64,000 bases of DNA from NCBI RefSeq assembly GCF_900091435.1, contig NZ_FMCS01000009.1, positions 186,001 to 250,000 on the forward strand, given 5' to 3'. Below, piece by piece: positions 43,819-52,647 of the stretch. Under the pieces are notes generated by a model. That model saw only the letters and a list, made by a program, of their open reading frames with translations. It was not told the DNA's origin and ran no database searches. The position numbers were made by a program, and so were the translations under genes. Source of the DNA: Micromonospora chaiyaphumensis (GTDB lineage Bacteria; Actinomycetota; Actinomycetes; Mycobacteriales; Micromonosporaceae). Position 1 is the first letter of the stretch. Each line of letters starts with the position of its first letter.

Positions 43819-44487
43819 ATGACCACCAGCCCGACACCGGCCACCCGGACCAAGGTTCTCCTTGTCGACGATCACGATCTGATCCGTAAGGGTCTGCGGC
43901 ACGCCTTCGAGCGGGACCGGCAGTTCGAGGTCGTGGGCGAGGCCGCCACGGCCGCGGAGGGTGTGCGCCAGGCCGGCGCGCTCCAGCCGGACGTAGTGAT
44001 CATGGACCTGCGGCTGCCCGACGGCAGCGGCCTGGAGGCCACCCGCGCCCTGCGCAAGTCCAGCGCGTCGATGGGCATCGTCGTGCTCACCATGTACGCG
44101 GGCGACGACCAGCTCTTCGGTGCCCTGGAGGCGGGGGCGAGCGCGTTCGTGCCGAAGACCGCCCCGGCCGACGAGGTGGTGGCCGCCGCCCGGCACGCCG
44201 CCTCCTCCCCCAGCGCGTTCACCGCGGCCGACCTGGCCGAGGCCATGAAGCGCCGGCTGGCCCCGTCCGGCCCGCAGCTCTCCCCCCGCGAGGGTCAGGT
44301 GCTGCGGCTGCTCGCCGACGGCATGAGCGTCGCGGGCATCGCCAAGCAGCTGTTCGTCAGCGAGTCGACGGCCAAGACGCACATCTCGAAGCTCTACGAG
44401 AAGCTCGGCGCCGCCAACCGCGCCCAGGCGCTGATGACCGCGCTGCGGCTGGGGCTCCTGGAGGCCCCGGACGCGCCGAAGTTCTGA
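43819..44487 (+). CDS. NarL/LuxR-family response regulator
   Basis: The 222-residue regulator has a receiver domain (VLLVDDHDLIRKGLRHAF, phospho-acceptor Asp in VVIMDLRLPDGSG, KTAPADEVV lysine) and a LuxR HTH (LSPREGQVLRLLADGMSVAGIA, ESTAKTHISKLYEKLG). It is the cognate partner of the kinase immediately upstream. ATG 43819 has GAGG just upstream. A strong hairpin terminator follows at 44508-44551. Confidence 0.92.
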   Translation: MTTSPTPATRTKVLLVDDHDLIRKGLRHAFERDRQFEVVGEAATAAEGVRQAGALQPDVVIMDLRLPDGSGLEATRALRKSSASMGIVVLTMYAGDDQLFGALEAGASAFVPKTAPADEVVAAARHAASSPSAFTAADLAEAMKRRLAPSGPQLSPREGQVLRLLADGMSVAGIAKQLFVSESTAKTHISKLYEKLGAANRAQALMTALRLGLLEAPDAPKF

Positions 44488-44507
44488 CGGCGTCCCGCCA
44501 GCACGAC

Positions 44508-44551
44508 GCCGGAGAGGCCCCGTCCGCACCCCGGACGCGGGCCTCTCCGGC
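44508..44551 (+). terminator. Hairpin terminator after the response regulator
   Basis: The arm gccggagaggccc (44508-44520) pairs with 44539-44551, extended inward by cgtccg (44521-44526) with cggacg (44532-44537). It lies 20 bp after the stop. The remaining 145 bp up to the next ATG hold no gene. Confidence 0.8.
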
Positions 44552-44697
44552 ATTCCGGGCACCCCCTGACCGCGTACGGTGAGGAGCCGGACGCGGAGCG
44601 ACGGTGGTCTTTGCAGCGCGACGGCGGGCGGGCAGAATACCCGGGTGATCCGCGCGGCGGTGACCCCCGCGCGTCGCCGACACAAAGGGGCAAGCGC

Positions 44698-45510
44698 ATG
44701 CAGCGGCCGGACTGGGCACCCGAGACCATCGACATCGAGCGCCCCAGCGTGGCACGCATGTACGACTACTACCTCGGCGGCTCGCACAACTTCGCGGCCG
44801 ACCGGGCGGCCGCCCGGGCCATGGTGGAGGCCGTCCCGGAGGCCCCGCTGATGGCCCAGGCCAACCGGGCCTTCCTCCGCCGGGCGGTGCAGTTCCTGGC
44901 CGACTCCGGGATCCGCCAGTTCCTCGACATCGGCTCCGGCATCCCGACGGTGGGCAACGTGCACGAGATCGCCCAGCGGATCGACCCGGAGTCCCGGGTG
45001 GTCTACGTCGACGTCGACCCGGTCGCCGTGGCGCACAGCCAGGAGATCCTGGCCGGCAACGACCGTGCCGCCGTGGTGCAGGAGGACCTGCGCCGGCCGG
45101 AGGCGATCCTCCGCCACCCCGACGTGCTCCGGCTGCTGGACTTCTCCCAGCCGGTCGCCGTGATGATCGTGGCGGTGCTGCACTTCATCCCCGACGCGGA
45201 CCGCCCGGAGGACTGCCTGCGGACGCTGCGCGAGGCACTGGCCCCCGGCAGTTACCTGGTCATGTCGCAGGCCAGCGACGACGGGCGGGCCGGCACCGGC
45301 GAGCGGGCCGAGGCCGAGCGGGTCTACCGGCGCACCGACAACCAGCTCTTCATCCGCAGCCGAGCCGAGCTGACCGCCCTGTTCGCCGGCTTCGAGCTGG
45401 TCGACCCGGGCGTGGTCTGGGTGCCGCAGTGGCGGCCGGACGCCCCGGAGCAGGCCGAGAACGCCGAGCAGGCGGTCTTCATGGGCGGTGTCGGGCGGCT
45501 CGGTGGGTGA
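44698..45510 (+). CDS. SAM-dependent methyltransferase (PF04672/DUF574 family)
   Basis: This 270-residue methyltransferase has the family opening ERPSVARMYDYYLGGSHNFAAD, the SAM loop FLDIGSGIPTVGNVHEIA, YVDVDPVAVAHS, VAVLHFIPDAD and YLVMSQASDD. The family is expanded in actinobacteria and its substrates are mostly unknown. ATG 44698 has AAAGGGG 8 nt upstream. It overlaps the start of the GGDEF-EAL gene by 23 bp. Confidence 0.9.
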   Translation: MQRPDWAPETIDIERPSVARMYDYYLGGSHNFAADRAAARAMVEAVPEAPLMAQANRAFLRRAVQFLADSGIRQFLDIGSGIPTVGNVHEIAQRIDPESRVVYVDVDPVAVAHSQEILAGNDRAAVVQEDLRRPEAILRHPDVLRLLDFSQPVAVMIVAVLHFIPDADRPEDCLRTLREALAPGSYLVMSQASDDGRAGTGERAEAERVYRRTDNQLFIRSRAELTALFAGFELVDPGVVWVPQWRPDAPEQAENAEQAVFMGGVGRLGG

Positions 45511-47290
45511 CGAGCGGGCCACCGCCACCACCCGCTCCCGCCCCGGCGCCTTCGCCCGGGCCTGGGCCAAGGCGGTCTCCGGGACCAGCTACCTGCCGAT
45601 GACCCAGGCCCAGCTGGAGGCCCTGCTCCAGCGGCTCACCGAGCGGCTCGCGCTGGCGCTGCGCGCCGACCCGTTCGACCTGCGGATCGGCCAGCAGGTC
45701 GGCGCCGAGCTGGTGCAGTCGCACATCGCCTCCGCCGAGGGGCTCGGCCGCACCATCGAGGTGATCCAGCTCCGCCTCGTCCGGGACCTCGACCTGGTCG
45801 TGGACGACGTCGAGGACCGGATGGCCCGGCTGCTGGCCACCGTGGCCACCGGCTACGCCCGCGCGCTGCGCGACCGCACGCTGGACGAGCAGGAGGCCAT
45901 CCGGCGGGCCGCCATGATGGCCCGGGCGCAGGCCGAACGGGCCCTGCGGGACAGCGAGGCCCGGTTCCGGCACCAGGCCACCCACGACCCGCTGACCGGC
46001 CTGCCCAACCGCACGCTGTTCACCGAGCGGCTCACCGCCGCCATCACGGCGCCCGGCCGCGGCGCGGACCGGATCGGGGTCTGCTTCCTCGACCTGGACC
46101 GGTTCAAAGTGGTCAACGACTCCCTCGGTCACCAGGTCGGCGACTCGCTGCTGGTGTCGGTGGCACGGCGGCTGCGGCGGGTGCTGGGCGAGCACCTGGT
46201 GGCCCGGCTGGGCGGCGACGAGTTCGTCATCCTGGTCGAGCGCGCCGGCTGCACCGAGGACGTGGTGAAGGTGGCCGAGGCGGCCCTGGCCGCGGTGAGC
46301 GAGCCCGCGCTGGTCGACGGGCACGAGCTGACCGTGTCGGCCAGCATCGGCATCGTCGAGCGGCAGGTGGCCGACACCTCGCCGATGGAGCTGATGCGCG
46401 CGGCGGACAGCACCCTGCACTGGGCCAAGGCGGCCGGCGGGGCCCGCTGGTCGCTGTTCGACGCCGACCGCAACCGCCGGGAGCTGGCCCGGTACGCCCT
46501 CTCCGCCGCCATCCCCGCCGCGCTCGACCGGGGCGAGTTCTATCTCGACTACCAGCCGCTGACCGGGCTGCGCGACGGCCGGGTGGTCGGCATGGAGGCG
46601 CTGGTGCGCTGGCGCCACCCCGAGCTGGGCGTGCTCCGCCCGGACAGCTTCATCCCGCTGGCCGAGGAGACCGGCCTGATCGTCCGCCTCGGCAGCTGGG
46701 TGCTGGCCGAGGCGTGCCGCGAGGCGACCACCTGGGCGGACGGGCCGGCCGGTGCGCCGTTCGTCAGCGTCAACCTCGCCGTCCGCCAGCTGCACCGGCC
46801 CGAGCTCGTGCAGGAGGTGCAGGGGGTGCTGCGGCGCACCGGCCTGCCCGCCGAACGGCTGCAGCTGGAGATCACCGAGAGCACCATGATGAGCACCGTG
46901 GCCGAGCCGGTCCGCGCCCTGCGGGTGCTGGCCGACCTCGGCGTCCGGGTGGCCATCGACGACTTCGGCACCGGCTACTGCAACCTCGCGTACCTGCGGG
47001 ACCTGCCGGTGAGCGAGCTGAAGGTGGCCGGTGAGTTCGTGGCCGGGCTGCGCGCACCGGCCGACGACCCGGGCAGCCGCACCGACGAGCGGATCCTCGC
47101 CTCGCTGGTCTCGCTGGCGCACGCCCTCGGCCTGACCGTGACGGCCGAGGGGGTGGAGACGGCCGACCAGGCGGACCGGCTGCGCGCGATCGGCTGCGAC
47201 GCCGGGCAGGGCTGGCACTTCGGCCGCCCCGGGCCGGCCGCGCCGCACCTGGACCGCTGCTCCCCCGCCCTCACCGACACCGCGTCCTGA
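45488..47290 (+). CDS. GGDEF-EAL bifunctional cyclic-di-GMP protein
   Basis: The 600-residue soluble protein has an N-terminal helical sensor region (about 30-155), a GGDEF domain (HDPLTGLPNRTLF, FLDLDRFKVVND, RLGGDEFVIL) and an EAL domain (GMEALVRWRHPELG, VSVNLAVRQL, LEITESTMMS, IDDFGTGYCNL, AEGVETADQAD, GQGWHFGRP). GGDEF is intact and no RxxD inhibitory site precedes it. In the EAL domain the usual KID step reads KVA, so one conserved Asp is lost although Glu, Asn, both central Asp and the Lys remain. It makes and/or degrades c-di-GMP. The start GTG 45488 sits within the upstream methyltransferase gene. Confidence 0.92.
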   Translation: MSGGSVGDERATATTRSRPGAFARAWAKAVSGTSYLPMTQAQLEALLQRLTERLALALRADPFDLRIGQQVGAELVQSHIASAEGLGRTIEVIQLRLVRDLDLVVDDVEDRMARLLATVATGYARALRDRTLDEQEAIRRAAMMARAQAERALRDSEARFRHQATHDPLTGLPNRTLFTERLTAAITAPGRGADRIGVCFLDLDRFKVVNDSLGHQVGDSLLVSVARRLRRVLGEHLVARLGGDEFVILVERAGCTEDVVKVAEAALAAVSEPALVDGHELTVSASIGIVERQVADTSPMELMRAADSTLHWAKAAGGARWSLFDADRNRRELARYALSAAIPAALDRGEFYLDYQPLTGLRDGRVVGMEALVRWRHPELGVLRPDSFIPLAEETGLIVRLGSWVLAEACREATTWADGPAGAPFVSVNLAVRQLHRPELVQEVQGVLRRTGLPAERLQLEITESTMMSTVAEPVRALRVLADLGVRVAIDDFGTGYCNLAYLRDLPVSELKVAGEFVAGLRAPADDPGSRTDERILASLVSLAHALGLTVTAEGVETADQADRLRAIGCDAGQGWHFGRPGPAAPHLDRCSPALTDTAS

Positions 47291-47295
47291 CCGCG

Positions 47296-47970
47296 TCAGG
47301 CCGGGGTCCGCGGCCGACGGCCGTCCTCCCCGTGCAGATAGGCCAGCACGGCCAGCACCCGCCGGTTGTCGTCGCCGGACGGCGGCATCCGCAGCTTGCT
47401 GAAGATGTTGTTGATGTGCTTGTTGACCGCCTTCTCGGTGACGAAGAGCCGGGCCGCCACCGCGGCGTTGGACCGGCCCTCGGCCATCAGGCCGAGGACC
47501 TCCCGCTCCCGGGGGGTCAGCTCGTCCAGCGGCCCCGCCCCGGACCGGCTGGCCAGCAGCTGGGCGACCACCTCCGGGTCCATGACGGTGCCACCGTCCG
47601 CCACCCGGCGCACCGCGTCGATGAACTGGTCCACGTGGGACACCCGGTCCTTGAGCAGGTAGCCCACCCCACCGGCCCGGTCGGAGAGCAGCTCCCGGGC
47701 GTAGAGCTGCTCGACGTGCTGGGACAGCACGAGGATCGGCAGGCCGGGGATCTGGGCGCGGGCCCGGATGGCGGCCTGCAGCCCCTCGTCGGTGAAGGTC
47801 GGCGGCAGCCGGACGTCGAGCACCGCGACGTCCGGGCGGTGCGCGACCAGCGCCGGCAGCACCGCCGGTCCGTTGTCGACGGCCGCGACAACCTCGCAGC
47901 CGAACGCCCCCAGGATGCGGATCAGCCCGTCCCGGAGGAGGGCGAGATCCTCGGCGATGACAACTCGCAC
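47296..47970 (-). CDS. NarL/LuxR-family response regulator
   Basis: This 224-residue regulator has a receiver domain (VVIAEDLALLRDGLIRIL, Asp in VAVLDVRLPPTFTDEGL, YLLKDRV lysine) and a LuxR-type HTH (LTPREREVLGLMAEGRSNAAVA, TEKAVNKHINNIFSKL). Its GTG start lies 49 bp inside the end of the upstream kinase gene, so the pair is co-transcribed. It converges on the GGDEF-EAL gene with 5 bp between stops and no terminator. Confidence 0.92.
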   Translation of the reverse strand: MRVVIAEDLALLRDGLIRILGAFGCEVVAAVDNGPAVLPALVAHRPDVAVLDVRLPPTFTDEGLQAAIRARAQIPGLPILVLSQHVEQLYARELLSDRAGGVGYLLKDRVSHVDQFIDAVRRVADGGTVMDPEVVAQLLASRSGAGPLDELTPREREVLGLMAEGRSNAAVAARLFVTEKAVNKHINNIFSKLRMPPSGDDNRRVLAVLAYLHGEDGRRPRTPA

Positions 47971-49220
47971 GGCAGCTCCATGCTGATGACGGTGGGCCCA
48001 CCGGCCGGACTGGTGACCACCATCGTCCCATCGAACGCGGCCAGGCGGCGCCCCATCCCCGCCAGGCCGCTGCCCGCCGCCGGGTCGGCGCCGCCCCGCC
48101 CGTCGTCACCGACCACGATGGTCAGCCGCCCGTCGGCATGGCCGAGCTCGACCCAGGCCCGGGACGCCCCGCTGTGCTTGCTGACGTTCGCCAGCCCCTC
48201 GGCCACCGCGAAGTACGCGGCGGACTCCACGGGAGCGGCCGGGCGGCCCGGCAGGTCGACGGTCACCGCCACCGGCAGCGGCACGGCCAGCGCCAGCGCG
48301 CGTACGGCGCCCGCCAGGCCGCGCTCGGCGAGCACCGGCGGGTGGATGCCGCGCACCAGCCCGCGCAGCTCGGCCAGGGCCTGCCCGCTGGTCTCCCGGG
48401 CCTCGGCGAGCAGCCGCCGCACCGCCTCCGGGTCGTCCCCCACGAGCTGCTCGGCCAGGCCGATGCTCATGCTCAGCGCGACGATCCGGGCCTGCGCCCC
48501 GTCGTGCAGGTCCCGCTCGATGCGCCGCAGCTCGGCAGCCTGCGCGTCCACCGTGTCGGCCCGGGTGACGGTGAGCTGGCGGACCCGCAGCGCCAGCTCG
48601 GCCGTGCGGGTCGGCGGCAGGAAGAACCGGGCGAAGGCCAGGTGCAGCCAGACCAGCCAGCGTCCGGCGGCCAGCCCGCCGGCCAGGAACAACGCCCCCA
48701 GCGGGAAGCAGAGCAGCGCCTCGGCGAGGTTGTCGATCGGCCAGAACGGGCCGTAGCCGAAGCCGACGGTCAGGTGCAGCACGAGCGGGAGCCCGAGCAT
48801 CCCCTCCAGGCCGTACAGCGGCAGGACGAAGGCGGCCAGGCAGACCGCGCCGGTGACCGCGCCGGGCAGCAGCCAGGACAGGTCGCGCCAGGTGGCCGGG
48901 TCACCCACGACCCAGCGGAACCGCCGCCAGGTGCCGAACTGCGCCCCCGCCGGCGCCGGCCGGTAGGGCGTGGCCATCTCGACCCCGCCCCAGCGGGCCA
49001 GCCGGCGGTGCAGCCCGGCACAGAACCGGACCAGCGCGGTGGCCACCGGGAACAGCGCGAACCCCACGCCGAACACCGGGATCAGCAGCAGCGACACCAG
49101 CGACAGCACGAAGAGCGCGACGTGCGTGGTCAACGACAGCAGGGCGATCAGCAGCCCCTGTGCGGCGGTGACCGCGCCGGGCCGGATCCAGGTGCGGAGG
49201 AGTCCGCGTACGCCGTCCAC
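47922..49220 (-). CDS. Sensor histidine kinase (NarL-type)
   Basis: The 432-residue membrane kinase has an N-terminal sensor domain of four or five helices (TAAQGLLIALLSLTTHVALF and later PLVLHLTVGFGYGPFWPI), the H-box RIERDLHDGAQARIVALSMS with the phospho-accepting His, and a HATPase domain (YFAVAEGLANVSKHSGA, VVGDDGRGGADP, GLAGMGRRLAAF). GTG 49220 (VDGVRGLL) is chosen; the frame is open further without similarity. Divergent from an MMPL transporter, which it may regulate, as is common for DesK-like pairs beside MmpL-type pumps. Confidence 0.9.
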   Translation of the reverse strand: MDGVRGLLRTWIRPGAVTAAQGLLIALLSLTTHVALFVLSLVSLLLIPVFGVGFALFPVATALVRFCAGLHRRLARWGGVEMATPYRPAPAGAQFGTWRRFRWVVGDPATWRDLSWLLPGAVTGAVCLAAFVLPLYGLEGMLGLPLVLHLTVGFGYGPFWPIDNLAEALLCFPLGALFLAGGLAAGRWLVWLHLAFARFFLPPTRTAELALRVRQLTVTRADTVDAQAAELRRIERDLHDGAQARIVALSMSIGLAEQLVGDDPEAVRRLLAEARETSGQALAELRGLVRGIHPPVLAERGLAGAVRALALAVPLPVAVTVDLPGRPAAPVESAAYFAVAEGLANVSKHSGASRAWVELGHADGRLTIVVGDDGRGGADPAAGSGLAGMGRRLAAFDGTMVVTSPAGGPTVISMELPCELSSPRISPSSGTG

Positions 49221-49371
49221 GGGCCCATTCTGCGGCACCGGCCGCGCGGGATCGGTGGTGCTGGCACCACCCCGGCCGGCGCGCTGGCACCCCTGACCCG
49301 GACCGCGCCGGCCCGAAGGATCGGTTGTGGGGTCGCCGACCCCGCAACCGTGACGACGAAAGGGAACCGGG

Positions 49372-51480
49372 ATGTCCCCGCAACGCCTGGCCGGCCTGCC
49401 CGCCGGCCGCCGCGGCAAGTACGCGGTCCTCCTCCTCTGGCTGGCGCTGCTCGTGGCGGCCGGCCCGCTCGCCCTGAAGCTCGGCGAGGTGCAGGACAAC
49501 TCGACGCTCGGCGCGCTGCCGGCCGGGGCCGAGAGCAGCCGGGCGGTGCAGCGGGCCGAGGCGGCCTTCCCCGAGTCGCGCCACCCCCTCGCCATCGCCG
49601 TCTACGTCCGCGACAGCGGCCTCACCCCGGCCGACCGGGCCCGGGCCGAGGCCGACCGGGCCGCCTTCGCCCGGTACGCCGACGGCGGCGCGGTGTCCCC
49701 GCCGGTGGCCTCCGCCGACGGCCGGGCGCTGCTGCTGTCCCTGCCGGTCAGCCTCGACGACGAGCGGCGCGCCGAGGCGGTCGACGGGCTCAAGGACCGG
49801 CTGGCCGACGGCGCGCCACCCGGCCTGCGCACCGCGCTGACCGGGGACGCGGCCGCCGAGCACGACGTCTTCGACGCGTTCTCCGGAATGGACGGCGCGC
49901 TGCTGCTGGCCACCGCGCTCACCGTCGCCCTGCTCCTGCTGGTCACCTACCGCAGCCCGGTGCTGTGGCTCATCCCGCTGGTCGCGGTGGCCGTCGCCAA
50001 CCAGCTGGCCGGGGCGGTGGTCTACCTCCTGGCCCGGCACGCCGGGCTGGCCGTCGACTTCCAGAGCCAGACCATCCTCACCGTGCTGGTCTTCGGTGTC
50101 GGGGTGGACTACGCCCTGCTGCTCATCGCCCGCTACCGGGAGGAGCTGCGACGGCACGCCGACCGGCACGCCGCCATGGCGGCCGCCCTGCGCCGCTCGG
50201 CCGGGGCGGTCTGCGCCTCGGCGGCGACCGTCGCGATCGGACTGCTCTGCCTGCTCGCGGCCGACCTGCCGGCCACCCGCGGCCTGGGTCCGGTCGGCGC
50301 GGTCGGCATCGCCGCGGCGCTGCTGGCCATGACCACCCTGCTGCCCGCGGTGCTGGTGCTCTGCGGCCGGTGGCTGTTCTGGCCGTTCGTGCCCCGGTAC
50401 GCCCCCGGCGCCGACACCCGCGACCACACCGCCGACCACGGGATCTGGCGGCGGATCGCCGGCCTCGTCGCCGGCCGGCCCCGGGCGGTCTGGCTCGGCA
50501 CCGCCGCCGCGCTGGCCGCGCTGACCCTGGGCATCGGCAACCTCGGCCTGGGCCTGCCCGACGACGAGTCGTTCACCACCGAGGTCGGCTCGGTCACCGG
50601 GCAGCGGCTGATCGCGGCCCACTACCCGGGCGGCTCGGCCGCGCCCGCCGAGATCCTGGCCGCCGCCGGGACGGCCGATGAGGTGGTGGCCGCCGCCCGC
50701 GCGGTGCCGGGCGTCGCCGAGGTGGGCGCGCCGGAACGCCCGGCGGACGGCCGGTGGGTCCGGGTGCCGGCGGTGCTCGCCGCCGCGCCGGACAGCGACG
50801 CCGCCCGGGACACGGTGACCCGGCTGCGGACCGCCGTGCACGCGGTGCCCGACGCGCGGGCCCTGGTCGGCGGGCGGACCGCCACCATCCTCGACGAGGA
50901 GCACACGGTGAACCGGGACAACCGGGTGGTCATCCCGCTGGTGCTCGCCGTCGTCCTGGTCATCCTGGTGCTGCTGCTCCGGTCGCTGGTCGCGCCGCTG
51001 CTGCTGATGGTCAGCGTCGTCCTGTCGTACGCGGCCGCCATGGGGGCCGCCGGGCTGCTGCTGGACGCGCTGGGCCACCCCCATCTCTTCGTCGGGGTCC
51101 CGTTGCAGGCGTTCCTGTTCCTGGTGGCGCTCGGTGTTGACTACACGATCTTCCTGATGACCCGGGCCCGGGAGGAGGTCGCCCGGATCGGGCACCGGCC
51201 GGGTGTGCTGCGCGCGCTGACCGTCACCGGCGGGGTGATCACCAGCGCGGGCGTGGTGCTGGCCGCGACCTTCGGCGCGCTGCTGGTGCTGCCGCTGGTG
51301 CCGTCCGTGCAGATGGGCGTCATCGTGGCGGTCGGCATCCTGCTCGACACGCTGCTGGTGCGCAGCCTGCTGATCCCGGCGCTGACCCTGGACCTCGGCG
51401 TGCGCACCTGGTGGCCGGGTCGGCTCGCCCGGCGGTCGCCGCGGCCGGTGCCGGCGGAGCCGGCCCTGGTCCGCACCTGA
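49372..51480 (+). CDS. MMPL/RND-family transporter
   Basis: The 702-residue pump has 12 predicted membrane helices in two halves. Each half starts with one helix, a large extracytoplasmic loop (for example AESSRAVQRAEAAFPESR) and five helices. It shows VFGVGVDYALLLIARYREELR and LVALGVDYTIFLMTRAREEVA (the proton-relay G-V-D-Y motif in both halves), as in MmpL proteins. Substrates are likely lipids or hydrophobic drugs. ATG 49372 is after AGGGAA. Its promoter region (49221-49371) is shared with the divergent two-component operon. Confidence 0.92.
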   Translation: MSPQRLAGLPAGRRGKYAVLLLWLALLVAAGPLALKLGEVQDNSTLGALPAGAESSRAVQRAEAAFPESRHPLAIAVYVRDSGLTPADRARAEADRAAFARYADGGAVSPPVASADGRALLLSLPVSLDDERRAEAVDGLKDRLADGAPPGLRTALTGDAAAEHDVFDAFSGMDGALLLATALTVALLLLVTYRSPVLWLIPLVAVAVANQLAGAVVYLLARHAGLAVDFQSQTILTVLVFGVGVDYALLLIARYREELRRHADRHAAMAAALRRSAGAVCASAATVAIGLLCLLAADLPATRGLGPVGAVGIAAALLAMTTLLPAVLVLCGRWLFWPFVPRYAPGADTRDHTADHGIWRRIAGLVAGRPRAVWLGTAAALAALTLGIGNLGLGLPDDESFTTEVGSVTGQRLIAAHYPGGSAAPAEILAAAGTADEVVAAARAVPGVAEVGAPERPADGRWVRVPAVLAAAPDSDAARDTVTRLRTAVHAVPDARALVGGRTATILDEEHTVNRDNRVVIPLVLAVVLVILVLLLRSLVAPLLLMVSVVLSYAAAMGAAGLLLDALGHPHLFVGVPLQAFLFLVALGVDYTIFLMTRAREEVARIGHRPGVLRALTVTGGVITSAGVVLAATFGALLVLPLVPSVQMGVIVAVGILLDTLLVRSLLIPALTLDLGVRTWWPGRLARRSPRPVPAEPALVRT

Positions 51481-51495
51481 CCGGTTCGCGTTCGC

Positions 51496-51524
51496 GACCC
51501 CGGCCCGGCTTCCGGGCCGGGGTC
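51496..51524. terminator. Bidirectional hairpin between the MMPL and mannosyltransferase genes
   Basis: A perfect 13-bp stem (gaccccggcccgg, 51496-51508, with 51512-51524) and a 3-nt loop lies between two convergent stops. Confidence 0.8.
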
Positions 51525-52647
51525 AGCCGGCGAGCAGGGCGGCCATCCGGTCGGCCTGGGTCTCCCAGCGCCACTCCCGCTCCACCCAGGCCCGGCCGGC
51601 GGCGCCGAGCTGGCGGGCCAGGTCCCGGTCGGCGAGCAGGGTGGCCACCCGGTCGGCGAGCTGGGGCACGTCCCGGCCGCGGACCACGTAGCCGGTCTCC
51701 CCCTCGCGGACCGCGTCCGGCGCGCCGCCGGAGTCGCCGGCCACCACCGGCAGCCCGGTCGCGCTGGCCTCCAGGTAGACGATCCCCAGGCCCTCGACGT
51801 CCAGGCCGCGGTTGCGGGTCCGGCAGGGCATCGCGTAGACGTCGCCGGCGGCGTAGTGCGCGGGCAGCTCGGCCGAGGGCACCGAGCCGGTGAACACCAC
51901 GTCGCGTTCGACCCCGGTCTGCCGGGCCAGCTTCTCCAGCGTCGCGCGGTAGGGGCCGCCGCCGACCACCAGCAGCGCGGCGTCCGGCACCCGGCGGCGG
52001 ATCTCCGGCATCGCCCGGATGAGCATGTCCTGACCCTTGCGCGGAACCAGGCGCGAGACGCAGACCACGACCGGCCGGTCGGCCAGCCCCAGCCGCACCC
52101 GCACCCGCTCGCCGTCGACGCCGGGGTGGTAGGTGTCCACGTCGACGCCCGGGGCGAGCCGGCGCAGCTCGGTCACCCCGTCGAGCACCCGGGCCAGCCG
52201 GACCCGGGTGTATTCGCCGAGGTAGGTGGTGACGTCGACGCCCCGGCCGATCCGGCGCAGCGCCGTCCGGGCGCCCGGCAGCGCGGCCCAGCCGGCCTCG
52301 TGCCCGTGGGTGAGCGCCACGGCCCGGCCGATCCCGGCCCGACGGCGCAGCCCCGCCGCGAGCAGCCCCAGCGGGGCCGCCGCGCCGAACCACACCGTGT
52401 CGCAGTCGTACGCCCGGGCCAGGCGCGCCGCACGGCGGGCCACGAGCGGGGTGGGCAGCAGCACCTTGGTCCGCTCGCGGACCACCTCGAAGGGCTGGTC
52501 GGCGTCGAACTTGGCCGCGCCCCGCCAGCTCGACGCGTAGACCACCACGGAGCCGGGGGGCTGGCGCACCGCCAGGTTGTGCACGAACGACTGGATGCCA
52601 CCGGGGCGCGGCGGGAAGTCGTTGGTGATCAGCAAGGTGCGGCTCAT
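51523..52647 (-). CDS. pimB: GT4 glycosyltransferase, PimB-like phosphatidylinositol mannosyltransferase
   Basis: The 374-residue GT-B enzyme has an N-terminal domain starting LLITNDFPPRPGGIQSFVHNL and a C-terminal donor domain: VVCVSRLVPRKGQDMLIRA, LLVVGGGPYRATLEKL, GLDVEGLGIVYLEASATGLPVVAGDSGGAPDAV (the EGLGIVYLEA donor-binding motif). It matches the PimB' (Rv2188c) family, which adds the second mannose to PIM from GDP-mannose. ATG 52647 overlaps the M48 protease stop by 4 bp. Corresponds by position to Rv2188c beside fadD15. Donor and acceptor are inferred from that. Confidence 0.88.
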   Translation of the reverse strand: MSRTLLITNDFPPRPGGIQSFVHNLAVRQPPGSVVVYASSWRGAAKFDADQPFEVVRERTKVLLPTPLVARRAARLARAYDCDTVWFGAAAPLGLLAAGLRRRAGIGRAVALTHGHEAGWAALPGARTALRRIGRGVDVTTYLGEYTRVRLARVLDGVTELRRLAPGVDVDTYHPGVDGERVRVRLGLADRPVVVCVSRLVPRKGQDMLIRAMPEIRRRVPDAALLVVGGGPYRATLEKLARQTGVERDVVFTGSVPSAELPAHYAAGDVYAMPCRTRNRGLDVEGLGIVYLEASATGLPVVAGDSGGAPDAVREGETGYVVRGRDVPQLADRVATLLADRDLARQLGAAGRAWVEREWRWETQADRMAALLAG

